Both the position numbers and the translations under genes were made by a program. Source: Multifurca ochricompacta (Eukaryota > Basidiomycota > Agaricomycetes > Russulales > Russulaceae). From it: a stretch of 30,599 nucleotides of DNA. Within the stretch, counting starts at the first letter, position 1, and each line of letters starts with the position of its first letter. The stretch spans positions 1 to 30,599 of the forward strand of contig WTXG01000364.1 in the NCBI GenBank assembly GCA_022496185.1, read 5' to 3'. Shown piece after piece: positions 1 to 8,724 of the stretch. The notes beneath the pieces are model-generated. The model had not been told where the DNA came from, did no database searches, and saw nothing but the letters and a program-made list of their open reading frames with translations.

Positions 1-1
1 G

Positions 2-2134
2 CAATACAGCTATTGGCGTCGACCACATGCTAAGACTCCCAAATGGTTTTCACCTGTGACGACACCGCAGAAAGAAGGCATAAAACTGCTCATGAGTGGA
101 GAGTTTGGCAGAGTTGGTGTCGAAACCCGCTCTCGTAATGGGGATGCTAGCCTTACAAAAGCCATCTTATCAAGACGGAGTAAGCTTCGGCAAACCCCCA
201 AGCAAGATATCACCAATGTACGTCCCCTGCATCCCATTTGTTTCTCTAAATCATGGGCACAGGCTATCATCCCCAACACCAATGGTACAGCTGTTGCGTC
301 TCTCACAGACAATATATACTGTGGTCAATACTCGGCCGGTTCGTGCGCGCTTTTACAGTTACACACCCGATGGCTTATTCAAATAATTCAGATTCCTCCT
401 TCTATTATACGTGTTGCAGGGGTATTATGTCCTTCTACATTATAGACACTGGTGCTAACGCTTGACAAGACTTCCGCCTGCATATATACGATATGACTGT
501 GCCTCCTACAAATCCAAAGCAGGTTCCGCGTCCGGGCGAACGGTATTCCCGGAGATCTGCGCTTGAGGAGCCAACGACTATGAAGGTCATAAAGGTTATT
601 CAGGGTACGTCAGGTGGGTGGACCATCACCGATGCCCACTTGAGCCCCGACAATGAAAGGTTCGTTTCTCACCCTTCGCACGTTTCTGTGGTTGATAGCC
701 AGTTCAGAATCATTTATTCATCAATTGTGAGCAATTCGCACGTTGCTGGAGTGCCCTCACCAGGAATTATACATAGGACTCAACTGTACATATGGCAACA
801 ACACTGGACCCGTCGACAGCCCAAATACCGATACCCTTCGCGGATCCGCTGCCCACGACGTAGGGGCTTAGCCGGCATGAGCGATTTCGGTATTTGGAGT
901 TGTAAATTCTCGGCAGACGGTAATGAAGTCATCGCTGGCGGAGATGGCAAGATTTTTGGTTGGTACATCTCCCTTATATACAATGAGAAAGGTTGCTCAT
1001 ATGAGGGCTGAAGTGTACGACTTGCTTGCCAACAGACGGACGGTAAAGATTAATGCGCACCAAGACGATGTAAATAGTTGTTGTTGGGCCGATACTGCTT
1101 CTGGCAATGTGCTTATCAGCGCGTCCGATGACACGTTCTTGAAAGTCTGGTATGTACCTCCGCTCGCCTTGCGAATGGCAACATCTGACGATTCCATTAC
1201 AGGGACCGTCGTTCATTAGGCTCATCACAAAAGCCATCTGGTGTGTTGATTGGTCATACGGAAGGTATAACGAATGTATCGGCGAAAGGCGATGGTCGCT
1301 ACGTAATTTCCAATGGGAAAGATCAGGCTCTTCGCCTGTGGGACCTGCGTAAAATGCGCACAAACGCAGAATACGAAGAGGTAACTAACGATGATTATGG
1401 CATTCGTGGTTACGACTATCGGTACACGCCTCAAGCTCTCCTTCCCGAATCACCGCATCTTACATCAATCATTCCAGGTATGGTCGTTATCCCAAACCGA
1501 AGTATCTGGCGCATCCGTCGGACTGCAGTGTTATGACGTACCGAGGGCATGCCGTATTGCAAACACTCATACGGTGCCATTTCAGCCCTGCCGAAACGAC
1601 AGGGGGCCAGTACATCTACTCCGGGTCCGCGGATGGGAAAATACACGTTTGTGCCAACCCCCGGGGCCTAATCCGCCTGCTTACTCACTTGCGTGGTCTA
1701 CAGATCTGGTCACTAGACGGTCGTGTGGTTCAGATCCTGGACCGGAGCAAGACACTTCCAATGGCGTTCGACCCCTCCGGCCCTGAACCGGAAAGCCTGA
1801 ATAATCAATCTAAGGCCGTATGCGTCCGTGACGTGAGCTGGCACTCGAAGGTACGGTAAACTAGAGCACTCCTGTGACAAGAATGCCCGTTTGCTCAAAG
1901 CTATTCCCAAACCAGGAACCCGTCATAATGAGCGCTGGCTGGTCAAGCGGCCACGGGGGTAGCGTCGTCGCGCGCCACGAGTGGAAGGGCTTGCTGAAAA
2001 TGCCTGGTGCACTAGAGGATTTCGTGGAGAAACAGCGCCTCGAGAGTCAAGAATGTAGCACAGCGGGTCAACACGACACGGATAGCGACCTGGACGATGA
2101 GTACATGCCTGAATTCGAGGATGACGATGAATGA
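2..2134 (+). CDS. DCAF11: DCAF11/WDR23 (LEC14B)-like WD40 protein, 5' partial, one frameshift
   Basis: WD40 beta-propeller of the DCAF11/WDR23/LEC14B family; in animals and plants this is a substrate receptor of CUL4-DDB1 ubiquitin ligases. Exons read: <2-217, 263-338, 392-421, 470-659, 708-726, 777-958, 1014-1149, 1203-1421, 1478-1646, 1704-1850, 1916-2134. Introns are 45-65 bp, all GT-AG. Recognisable blocks are YCGQYSADSSFYYTCCR, GIWSCKFSADGNEVIAGG, DDVNSCCWADTASGNVLIS, GHTEGITNVSAKGDGRYVIS, DQALRLWDLRKMR, GHAVLQTLIRCHFSPAETTG and an acidic C-terminal tail ending EFEDDDE. The start codon lies left of the window. Exon 777-958 enters in one frame (reading IPIPFADPLP) and leaves in another (reading MSDFGIWSC). 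The shift falls near the CCC at 852-854, where one C fewer would join the frames. A 40-bp intron at 860-899 would also restore frame but would delete the conserved GIWS block. Family assignment is firm; the CRL4 role is inferred from homologues. Confidence 0.9.
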
Positions 2135-2417
2135 AGCTGAACGCGAGTTTGTATGTATATGTACTTTATGTGGTAATTGGTAGCCGATTCTCAGCCACCA
2201 TTGGCCGTGATGCCGACATGCCGACGCGGAACAGTCACTCAGCAGGAAGGAACAACTTTAACATTCCCTATTGAAAAGAAAAACGAATGAGAAGAGAATA
2301 AAAGAATGTTGTTCAATAGCAAGCTTCCCGGGAAAAGCTACAGATAAGTTACAGATTCGCGATATGCGTGATGACGTAAAACACATATTGCATAACAGTT
2401 GGAAGGAATGGATAGGA
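2135..2417. other. Convergent 3' intergenic spacer
   Basis: Spacer between the stop codons of the WD40 gene (+) and the MFS gene (-). It must hold both 3' untranslated regions. It includes A-rich stretches around 2272-2310, but I could not place a defined polyadenylation site. No conserved reading frame was recognised. Confidence 0.6.
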
Positions 2418-4530
2418 TCAGGCTTGACCCTTCGTAAGAGCAATGAGCTTCGAGTAATTGAGACCTGTCGATAGCTTCAAATCTAGCACGGAGATGGTGT
2501 TTATCCCCTTTCTTGGACTCTCTGTTTCGAACTTGAATGCCACCTTCCGTTCTCTTTCGCGTCGCCGCTCCCGCCATACGGGTCCCCGCCAAATTTCGAT
2601 GTAAAGTAACGGCGCGGCTAGCACGCAAAAGCTCCCGAGAACAACGTATGCCCATCCGTCACCAAGTGCGACGATGAGGGGGTTGATAAGAGACACAATT
2701 CCGGCGCCCATCGAACAGCGGACGACATTGCTCTGCGTCAAGGAGAAAAAACAATCAGGGTGTTTTTTTCTCGCGATAAGGGGGGAGGGGGGGGGGGGGG
2801 GACATACGCATGCAGCGATCGAAGATCCCTGATTGGGAACTAGATCCATCAACAGGGCCTGGACAGCGTTCATCACACAGATAAACGTAGCACCAACTTA
2901 AGACTGTTATGCGTGACGTCTTGTGGTGAGATGCGATGAGGGACTCACTAACGGCGTGCAAGAATAGGGGCACCGCAATGGAAACCCTCGATTGGAGAGA
3001 CCAACCATAAGCAATCACGCAGGCCGTATAAATGAAAATGAAGTACGGCAAAACTTGTAACCGTGCTTTCTCGATGGGGAAGGATGAGTCCTTAACGGCG
3101 GCTGTGGGGTCGATGCCCTTTCCCGAGTTCGTTTGGGCTTGACGAGTGAGATTGTCATTAATCCTCCGGTACTGGAAGTTCAGGAATTTCCCTGAGAGTG
3201 TTGTCCCAATGAACAATCCTCCCCCCACTGCGAGGAAGCATAGGCCGACGTCCCGTTCTGTAAGGTAAGGATAGGTCCTCTCAAAGGTGGTCGATAAATT
3301 GGCGATGACGCTGGAAAAAACGGCATAATATGTGCCGCTGAAAAAAAAAAGGACGAGAACATCAGGATAAATAAACATGCGTAGAGGGTTCATGAATGGT
3401 ATGGATGGCGGGTGTTCGGTGACATCTTTCATAATACGCTTTCTACCGACAATGGGGATTGGGAGGGCATAGATCCACCCTCCTGGGATGCTTCCATCTC
3501 CTACAATGGCGCGCAGAGTTTCGGGAAAAATCCTACAGAACATAGTGAGCATATCGACGACTTGTTGGCGAAGTAAGAGTCACAAGAAGATTCCCAGGCC
3601 GCAAGATCCAGATCCAATGCACAAGAACCAAAAAATAGATCTACGTGGTGACGTTAGCCGTGGATCGCCGCGGTGAAAGATGTGTGGATACCTCCAGCCA
3701 AATCCCTGCGCCAGAGCTCCTCCAATGACAGGACCAAAAGTAAGGCCGACCTATCCAAACTGTCTGGGGCGAGCTCATAGCAACAGAGCATACACGTACC
3801 ATCGGTCCCAGGCTGATCGCCCCGATGAAACCACCGCGTTCAGCAGGCGTAGATACGTCGACGACGATCCCAGCACCTAATGCAAATCTTAGCGACCCAA
3901 AACATCTGCCCTACAAGATATTGCATACCAACGGCAAGAGTAGTCGCGGATCCCGATGCTTGCACACATCTTAGAAGCAACAACAACCAGTAAGCGGACG
4001 TTGGGACCAAGGCGAGCCCCACGCAGGACAGAGAAAGAGTTGTTAGACAGGCAAGCAGGATCGGCCTGCGACCCCAGCGGTCGGACAGCGTACCCCAGAT
4101 CATCGGAGCTGAAATTTTGGCGGGGAGCGACCTGTTAGATATAGTACCGATCCTGACTGAGATCAGCACGAACATATGCCTTGCATGACCATGTGCATGG
4201 TGACCGTTAAATTAATAAGTTCTATACTTTTGTGAAAGTCTCTTGATATGACTGGAATGGCAGGGAGGTATATGTTCGTAGTGAGAGGACTGCGCGCAGG
4301 TTAAGTTGTTTGAATAGTGAAGAGATGTATTTCCCAACTCGCCTGAAAAGTGAAGCGTAGGATCCAATGCTGACAATCAGCCACTTCTCTCTGTGAGTAA
4401 AGACACTATAAGGTTTGTCCGTGGCACCTTTGCGCTCGTCATCGTCGACTATGGACGGCGTTTTCCTCGAGAGTGGAGCCGGGGCGGGTGGACGAGTCGC
4501 TTGAGTAACGGCAGACTCTTCGCTCGCCAT
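2418..4530 (-). CDS. MFS transporter, DHA1-type (12-TM drug:H+ antiporter-like)
   Basis: Nine exons: 4343-4530, 4174-4289, 3929-4108, 3800-3876, 3692-3750, 3584-3640, 2949-3532, 2808-2896, 2418-2732. They give 554 aa with every junction in phase. After a Pro-rich cytosolic N-terminus the first helix reads into SPLTTNIYLPAIPVIS. The loop after helix 2 has MFS motif A (GTLSDRWGRRPI, about residues 107-118). The GPVIGGALAQGFGWR stretch resembles motif C of antiporters. A hydrophilic loop follows near PSIPFMNPLRMF. The C-terminal half contains LVPNQGSSIAACSNVVRCS and ends in a basic tail. This is the fungal DHA1 pattern, which usually exports drugs, polyamines or organic acids; the substrate cannot be read from sequence. 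The first intron uses a GC donor, and the last intron holds a 15-G run (see separate entries). A TATA-like box lies about 80 bp upstream. Confidence 0.92.
2733..2807 (-). repeat. Poly-G/poly-C tract in the last MFS intron
   Basis: The plus strand has six G (2780-2785), an A, then fifteen G (2787-2801), ending a few bases from the 5' splice site of this 75-bp intron. On the transcript this is a C-rich run directly after the donor GTATGT. The exact length is uncertain in any assembly because such runs slip. Confidence 0.85.
4290..4342 (-). other. GC-AG intron 1 of the MFS gene
   Basis: On the minus strand the exon ends ...CTTTTCAG, followed by donor GCGAGT; the acceptor is GCGCAG. Splicing here yields ASLF-S-PLTTNIYLP, which matches the family. 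The nearby GT (GTTGGG, four bases downstream) would put exon 2 out of frame, so a GC donor is the only phase-correct choice I can find. Confidence 0.8.
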
Positions 4531-4860
4531 AAAGATTTTATGCGCTCCAGTTGTTCTGGAGATTATTTACGAAGAAAATTGATGATTTTTCACTCTTTAA
4601 CCGCCCACCATATTTATAGTCCACGATGAAAAAGCGAAGTACGGTCAACGTCTGAGAGTGAGGGTGCCTGTCGGCCCTGTCTTGTCCTAGAACTCTAGAG
4701 AATAACGCTACATTCCTTTTTAGAGAAAGGTTTTCCATTTGCGTCATATCCCGACGCCGAGTGAGCTTCACAGGACAGGGCGCCATTCCGGTGACCGCAG
4801 TTGCGAAAATGAAATGTACGAATCGTACACCTTTTGTGAACCAATTTGATTCAAATCCGA
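4531..4860. other. MFS promoter and 3' end of the SDR gene
   Basis: Upstream region of the MFS gene, also containing the 3' untranslated region of the minus-strand SDR gene. Apart from the TATA-like box at 4611-4618, I see no conserved coding sequence. The open frame covering most of it on the minus strand (about 4538-4864) has no recognisable family and no convincing splice continuation. Confidence 0.5.
4611..4618 (-). promoter_or_regulatory. TATA box candidate of the MFS gene
   Basis: The plus strand reads TATTTATA, so the minus strand has TATAAATA about 80 bp upstream of the ATG at 4530. Spacing and sequence suit a fungal TATA element. No experimental evidence is available. Confidence 0.45.
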
Positions 4861-6060
4861 TCATTTGAGGTAATGCGGAAGCACATCGTGGACAGACGCC
4901 ATTTTATATGAGTGTGCCTCCATGAACTCCTTCAAGTCAACATGTGAGCGCGAATTTGAATGTGTTGAAGTTATGACACTATCAATCTTCAGCTGCTCGA
5001 TCTACCACTATCGTCAACACGCGGGAAAAGCAGATTTGATATGAGGAACCCCGAACCTGATCGCGTGTTACGGTGAACATATTCGTTGGAAGACGTTGCA
5101 GGATTTCTCCTTGAATCTCTCCCACCGTCCAAGGAACTGAAATAATCGGTCGATATCGCCCGGTGTACTTTATCACAAGTTCCATTATTTGTCGGTACGT
5201 CATAACTGTAGACGTTAGTTCAATGGAAGTGGTGTGTGGTATGAAAAGACTCGCTATCGGGTCCGCCAGCTTCAATAATTTTTCCGTCAACTTGATTACA
5301 GGCAGCATTCAAATTGTCTCTCGTGAGAATTTCAACGAGTCGGCCGATGTCACCAACGTATATCGGCTGGAATAAAGTATCGCCTTTTCCAAAGACAGGA
5401 AGCACAGGCAAGTAGCGAGACAGCTGTGCAAATCTCTGTTGCGAGGTTAACGCTCGGGTTCGAGTGGCGCTTATCACCTTGCCCTCACATTGAAAAAACC
5501 GTCGCCAGGGCCAAACACCAAACTTGGCCGGATTACTACGGCATTAGGGCAATGAGAAAGAACGGCTTCTTCTCCTAATCCCTTGGTTCTTGTGTATGGA
5601 ATCTTGCTGGATGAATCTGCCCCAATGGCACTGATGTGCACAAGCTTCGCTCCGACGGCTGCGGCCGCTTGTGCAACATTTTCTGCCCCCTTCCATTGGA
5701 TTGCTTCGAACTGCTCCATGGAGCCCTGCAATATACCAACCAAAGAGACAACAGTATCTGCATTCTCAAATGCTTCCTTAAGGGATTCTCTCCTGGTGAC
5801 GTCAACGGGAACAGGGGATAGAAGGTGGTCTCGGGGAATTGTTTCCGTCAGCTTACAATAGACCTTGTGAGGATTTCGGGATGTAACTTGGATACGACGC
5901 AAGAACCCGGCCGCATTATTAGCTCTACTGACTGCCAAAGCGATGTTTGAACCTGAAATCAAAGAGGAAAGAGGTCGACAGAGTCCCCATACAAATTGAA
6001 TTGAGATCCAGACTCACCGAGGAATCCTGCTCCACATAAAACTACTTTCCGGGACGACAT
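4861..6060 (-). CDS. NDUFA9/COQ11-like atypical SDR, mitochondrial NAD(P)-binding protein
   Basis: Five exons: 6018-6060, 5489-5952, 5255-5435, 5057-5205, 4861-5001. They give 325 aa. The N-terminus reads KVVLCGAGFLGSN with the dinucleotide-binding GxGxxG at residues 10-15. Later blocks are ADTVVSLVGIL, GAKLVHISAIGADSSSKIPY (the Tyr region), VVIRPSLVFGPGDGFFN, LFQPIYVGDIGRLVEI and GGPDIMTYRQIMELV. These match the atypical SDRs related to the complex I 39-kDa subunit NDUFA9 and the yeast coenzyme Q factor Coq11. Members bind NAD(P) structurally and help complex I or the CoQ synthome; which of the two applies here is not decidable from sequence. The start gives the conserved Rossmann strand immediately. 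The third intron has a GC donor. The last acceptor (TGGTAG, just before 5001) gives an IEQLKIDSVI tail, whereas using the nearer TAG acceptor would stop early. Confidence 0.85.
5206..5254 (-). other. GC-AG intron 3 of the SDR gene
   Basis: Donor GCGAGT follows codon GAT plus A; acceptor CTACAG. The joined product reads GGPD-I-MTYRQIMELV, matching the family. The closest GT (GTCTTT, four bases on) has the wrong phase for the only suitable acceptor. Length is 49 bp, typical of this locus. Confidence 0.8.
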
Positions 6061-6178
6061 GATCGATAACAACAAGATGCATGAATGGTAATCAGGTGCT
6101 CGTGTGATCAGTAGTATAGTAGTCAGGTTTTCTCGATCTCCCCGAGCCGGCGCTCCATTTTACTATAGATGGACCATT

Positions 6179-6209
6179 CCGAACCCGAACCCGAACCCAA
6201 ACCCAAACC
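6179..6209. repeat. CCCGAA / CCCAAA hexamer repeat
   Basis: Five consecutive hexamers: CCGAAC three times, then CCAAAC twice. The pattern superficially resembles telomere repeats, but the unit is not the fungal TTAGGG, and the location is internal between genes. Confidence 0.85.
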
Positions 6210-6260
6210 GCGTTGCCTAGTGAACTGAGCTCATCGGCTCGTCCTCTATATGTTAAATAG

Positions 6261-6294
6261 ATCTATCTATCTATCTATCTAGGTAGGTAGGTAG
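6261..6294. repeat. (ATCT)n-(AGGT)n tetranucleotide microsatellite
   Basis: Five ATCT units at 6261-6280 run directly into AGGT units at 6281-6294. It lies about 70 bp upstream of the ricin-like ATG at 6365, so length changes could alter promoter spacing. Confidence 0.9.
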
Positions 6295-6364
6295 GGTTGG
6301 AAGAAGATATGAACCCGTGAGTGAGTGAGTTGAGTGACCGCCACCCAGATAACGTGACCTGGTC

Positions 6365-7882
6365 ATGACGTCTCTTTCAAGTGAAAGAGAGAGACGTGAG
6401 CCAGTCATCAATCCATCCATCCAACAGTTAGCCAACATGCTTATCAAAGATCATATTGAGAAAGCTTCCTCTAACGACTTTGGTTTTCCACCAGGATTTT
6501 TCATCTTACGTTCTGTATCCTCTGGGCGACTGCTGGATGTTGCTACAGATTCAGTCCAAGATGGCGCACCCATAATATTATGGCCAGAGAAGGATAGTTC
6601 CCTTGTAGAAAGCAAGCTATTAATTAAATTTGTCGCCTTAATGACTTCTTTCGCGAAACTGACTAGACCGTAGGCTTTCGTCGACCTGAAGCCAACAATC
6701 AGGTGAGTACTTACGGTTAGTGATGTGCCTGGCCCGGCTCAAAGCCGGAAGCCGGGCCAAGCCAGGCCGTTGTGACGGCCCAGCAAGGGCTTTGGCCCGG
6801 CTCAGAGAAACTAAAAGCCAAAGCCGCCGGCTCAGGCCGCGGCTTTCAACAGCACATACAAATGCATTAGCAATCGTCAAAATCAGTAGAAATCTTATCA
6901 CAAAGTGGTTGATTTGGGTCACGTGATCATGTTTATCACGGCATTTCAAACTTTTTCTTCGATATAGCTTTGCAATACGTAACACACCAAGTCATATTTG
7001 GATTAGCTGAACTATAACTACTAGTTATATGTCATAAAATTTTCTCTGCCAAAAGCCGCGGCTTGGGCCAAGCCGGGCCAGGGCCAAGCCGTCTGTGGCG
7101 GCTTTGGCTCGGCCCAGACTTCAGGAAAGCCGGAGCCGCCTCAGGCCGAGCCAAAGCCGCGGCTTTTGGGCCAAGCCGGGCCGGAACATCACTACTTACG
7201 GTGTATGTCCCCTATCTCTACCATCCGCGATCTTCGAAAGGTCTTCTTTGTCGATACGAACGGCGCCCTCTGCGCACGCACATCAGGGCATGCAATTGAT
7301 ATAGAAGGTTAGTTCTATACCTGCCTCCCCCATGACCCTACTCAGTTTATTGCAGACGGGCGTCTCGTCCTCAGGCACCGCCGCCCGCTGATACAGCCGT
7401 ACCCAAACGCCTATTCACACCCTCTCCCACGGTTCCGTTACAATGGTGGCACCAGTCTTTTAACCATTGAGTTTGAATGCGATCCCGCGTTTGTCGGCGG
7501 CACCGCCTGGCAAGCTCAGACTTTCTTTCTAACCGCGCTTCCCCGCCGCCGTCCACGCACCCTTCTCGATGGGGCCACTGACGCCTTGACCTCTGTTCTC
7601 CGTTCTCCACTGTCCCTGCTTGGTGGTCCACCTATCCCCTCTCGCGACCCTATCGCCGCTGGCGTCGATGACACTTTCAATCTACGTGAGGACGAAGTAG
7701 AAGAGCAGGAGCGTGGTGAGGAAGCTGAAGTCGACGACGACCCCGCGCGTGATCGAGCCGTACGCGTTATCGGCTTGGCACCTGAAGAGCACCATGGGCT
7801 CAGTGACAAAGCGTGGACACGCCGACGGTGGGAAGTAGTGTCTCTGCGCGCTACCGCCGCCAGACACTCTGGGTCGTCGTAG
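6365..7882 (+). CDS. Ricin-B-lectin-like (beta-trefoil) orphan protein with acidic tail
   Basis: Four exons: 6365-6611, 6674-6702, 7241-7307, 7356-7882. They give 289 aa in phase. After about 40 residues the sequence turns beta-trefoil-like: GFFILRSVSSGRLLDVATD, DGAPIILWPEKDSSLVES, NNQVFFVDTNGALC and SGHAIDIEDGRLVLRHRRP. The G-x-LDV and DGA-W patterns followed by NNQ-F are typical of ricin B-type lectin folds and of an uncharacterised family I associate with mushrooms. The C-terminal third is a charged region rich in Glu and Asp (about residues 210-245), then RRRWEVVSLR. No signal peptide is visible, so a cytosolic or nuclear protein is likely. Sugar binding is unproven because the usual QxW repeats are weak. 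Intron 1 has a GC donor and intron 2 carries a MITE. The protein is intact, so the insertion has not broken the frame. Confidence 0.82.
6612..6673 (+). other. GC-AG intron 1 of the ricin-like gene
   Basis: Donor GCAAGC after codon GAA plus A; acceptor CCGTAG. The joined product SSLVES-FRRPEANNQVFF fits the family. The only near GT donor (GTAGAA at 6605) has the wrong phase for this acceptor. Confidence 0.78.
6710..6717. repeat. Target-site duplication, left copy
   Basis: CTTACGGT directly before the TAGTGATG terminus of the MITE; identical to the right copy. Confidence 0.88.
6718..7194. mobile_element. hAT-type non-autonomous element (MITE) inside an intron
   Basis: A 477-bp element with terminal inverted repeats beginning TAGTGATGT. 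About 21 bp match between the left end and the inverted right end, with one mismatch and one indel. It is flanked by a perfect 8-bp duplication, CTTACGGT, at 6710-6717 and 7195-7202. An 8-bp target-site duplication with a TAG-type terminus is the hallmark of the hAT superfamily. The arms (about 6725-6850 and 7050-7187) are GC-rich arrays of shuffled GGCCCGGC, AAGCC and GCCGCGGC words; the core (about 6850-7050) is AT-rich. No transposase frame exists, so it would need a trans-acting transposase. Removing the element and one duplication copy leaves a 53-bp intron, the normal size here. Confidence 0.88.
7195..7202. repeat. Target-site duplication, right copy
   Basis: CTTACGGT directly after the inverted terminus (ends CATCACTA); identical to the left copy, with no mismatch. 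Confidence 0.88.
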
Positions 7883-8125
7883 ATGGTTTGTCTCGTGCTT
7901 TAATCATATTCTCATCTGTGGTTTCGCTTCTAGTATACATTTATGGCTAGATAAGGAAGTTCAATGCGCCATCTGTTAGATATGAGGTCATAGGTCTAAA
8001 ACTAAGCTTTAAGACAGGCAGGCGTTGGCTAAGAGACGACGTGTACATGGCTACATGGCGACAACCTTTAAGATGAATAGAGTCCTAATCACCAAACCTC
8101 TCATGCTAGAACACAGCCATACCCC
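7883..8125. other. Convergent spacer between ricin-like and LysM genes
   Basis: Holds the 3' ends of the plus-strand ricin-like gene and the minus-strand LysM gene. No coding conservation or repeat was recognised. Confidence 0.55.
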
Positions 8126-8724
8126 TTAATTGTAGTTAAAGACTTGGCTGGACGTGCACAGAACCTAATAGAAAGTCAGAATCCAATCATCGAACAAGGA
8201 AACCATTCAGACTCACTTCATCAGGATATACGTTGGTGCAGTTGGAATCGATGTTCGGGTTGTTCGCAAGGAGCGTAGCCATCGGGATACCCGCGGCGCT
8301 GGCAATGGCGCTGCACGAATCACCCGATTTCACGACGACAACAGTGCTACAATCCTTGCCGTCCAAGCCCAAGCAGAGGAGCTGCACGTGCACACGAGTA
8401 CCGTCAGAGGAATACCCCAGAGTACACGCAGAGCATAATCAAACGATACCTCGTCGGGGAAGATGTTGTCGCAAAACGCATCAATGGCGCCTTGATTGGC
8501 ATTGGCGAGCTGGAATCTGTAGACCATGAAAACAGTCAGAACGTGTTCTCCCTTCTAAAAAAATGGGCATACGTAGACACGCTGTCACGCGCAGACAGGA
8601 TATCGCAGGTGTCACCAGCCTGGACAGTGCCATTGCGAGAGCAGCCCGCACGAGCTTGAGCAGAGGCCACTGCCAAGTACGCGGAGAGTGCCACAACGGA
8701 AAAGAACTGCTTGGTGGAGAACAT
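8126..8724 (-). CDS. Secreted protein with two LysM domains
   Basis: Four exons: 8573-8724, 8450-8516, 8217-8381, 8126-8164. They give 140 aa, all phases consistent. Residues 1-22 form a signal peptide (KQFFSVVALSAYLAVASA, cleavage likely after Ala22). LysM 1 spans about residues 33-76 (NGTVQAGDTCDILSARDSVS, FQLANANQ, CDNIFPDELLC). LysM 2 spans about 85-132 (TVVVVKSGDSCSAIASAAGI, LLANNPNIDSNCTNVYPDEV). Cysteines are regularly spaced, as in disulphide-stabilised fungal LysM proteins. There is no catalytic domain, so it fits LysM effectors or cell-wall lectins that bind chitin or GlcNAc oligomers, extracellularly. Whether it shields hyphae from chitinases or hides chitin from a host is inference. 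Each LysM repeat ends FPDE/YPDE at an intron boundary, suggesting duplication of an exon unit. Confidence 0.92.

Larger units (their letters stand above)
6061..6364. other. Divergent promoter region with microsatellites
   Basis: Region between the SDR start (minus) and the ricin-like gene start (plus). It should carry both promoters. It contains a CCCGAA/CCCAAA hexamer run, an ATCT/AGGT tetranucleotide run and a GTGA run (about 6317-6336). I see no open reading frame of note. Confidence 0.6.

Noticed and set aside
860..899. A 40-bp intron that would repair the DCAF11 frame
   Set aside because: It would remove the conserved GIWS block that is present in frame, and it is shorter than any other intron in the gene (45-65 bp).
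4538..4864. 108-codon minus-strand open frame between the MFS and SDR genes
   Set aside because: No recognisable motif, overlaps the SDR stop region and a TATA-like box, and has no coherent introns; it looks like promoter sequence read by chance.
5446..5475. GGGTTCGAG stretch resembling a tRNA T-loop
   Set aside because: It lies within an intron of the SDR gene, and no acceptor stem, D-arm or anticodon arm can be folded around it.
6179..6209. Possible internal telomere-like repeat
   Set aside because: The unit is CCCGAA/CCCAAA, not CCCTAA, it is only five units long and lies between two ordinary genes.
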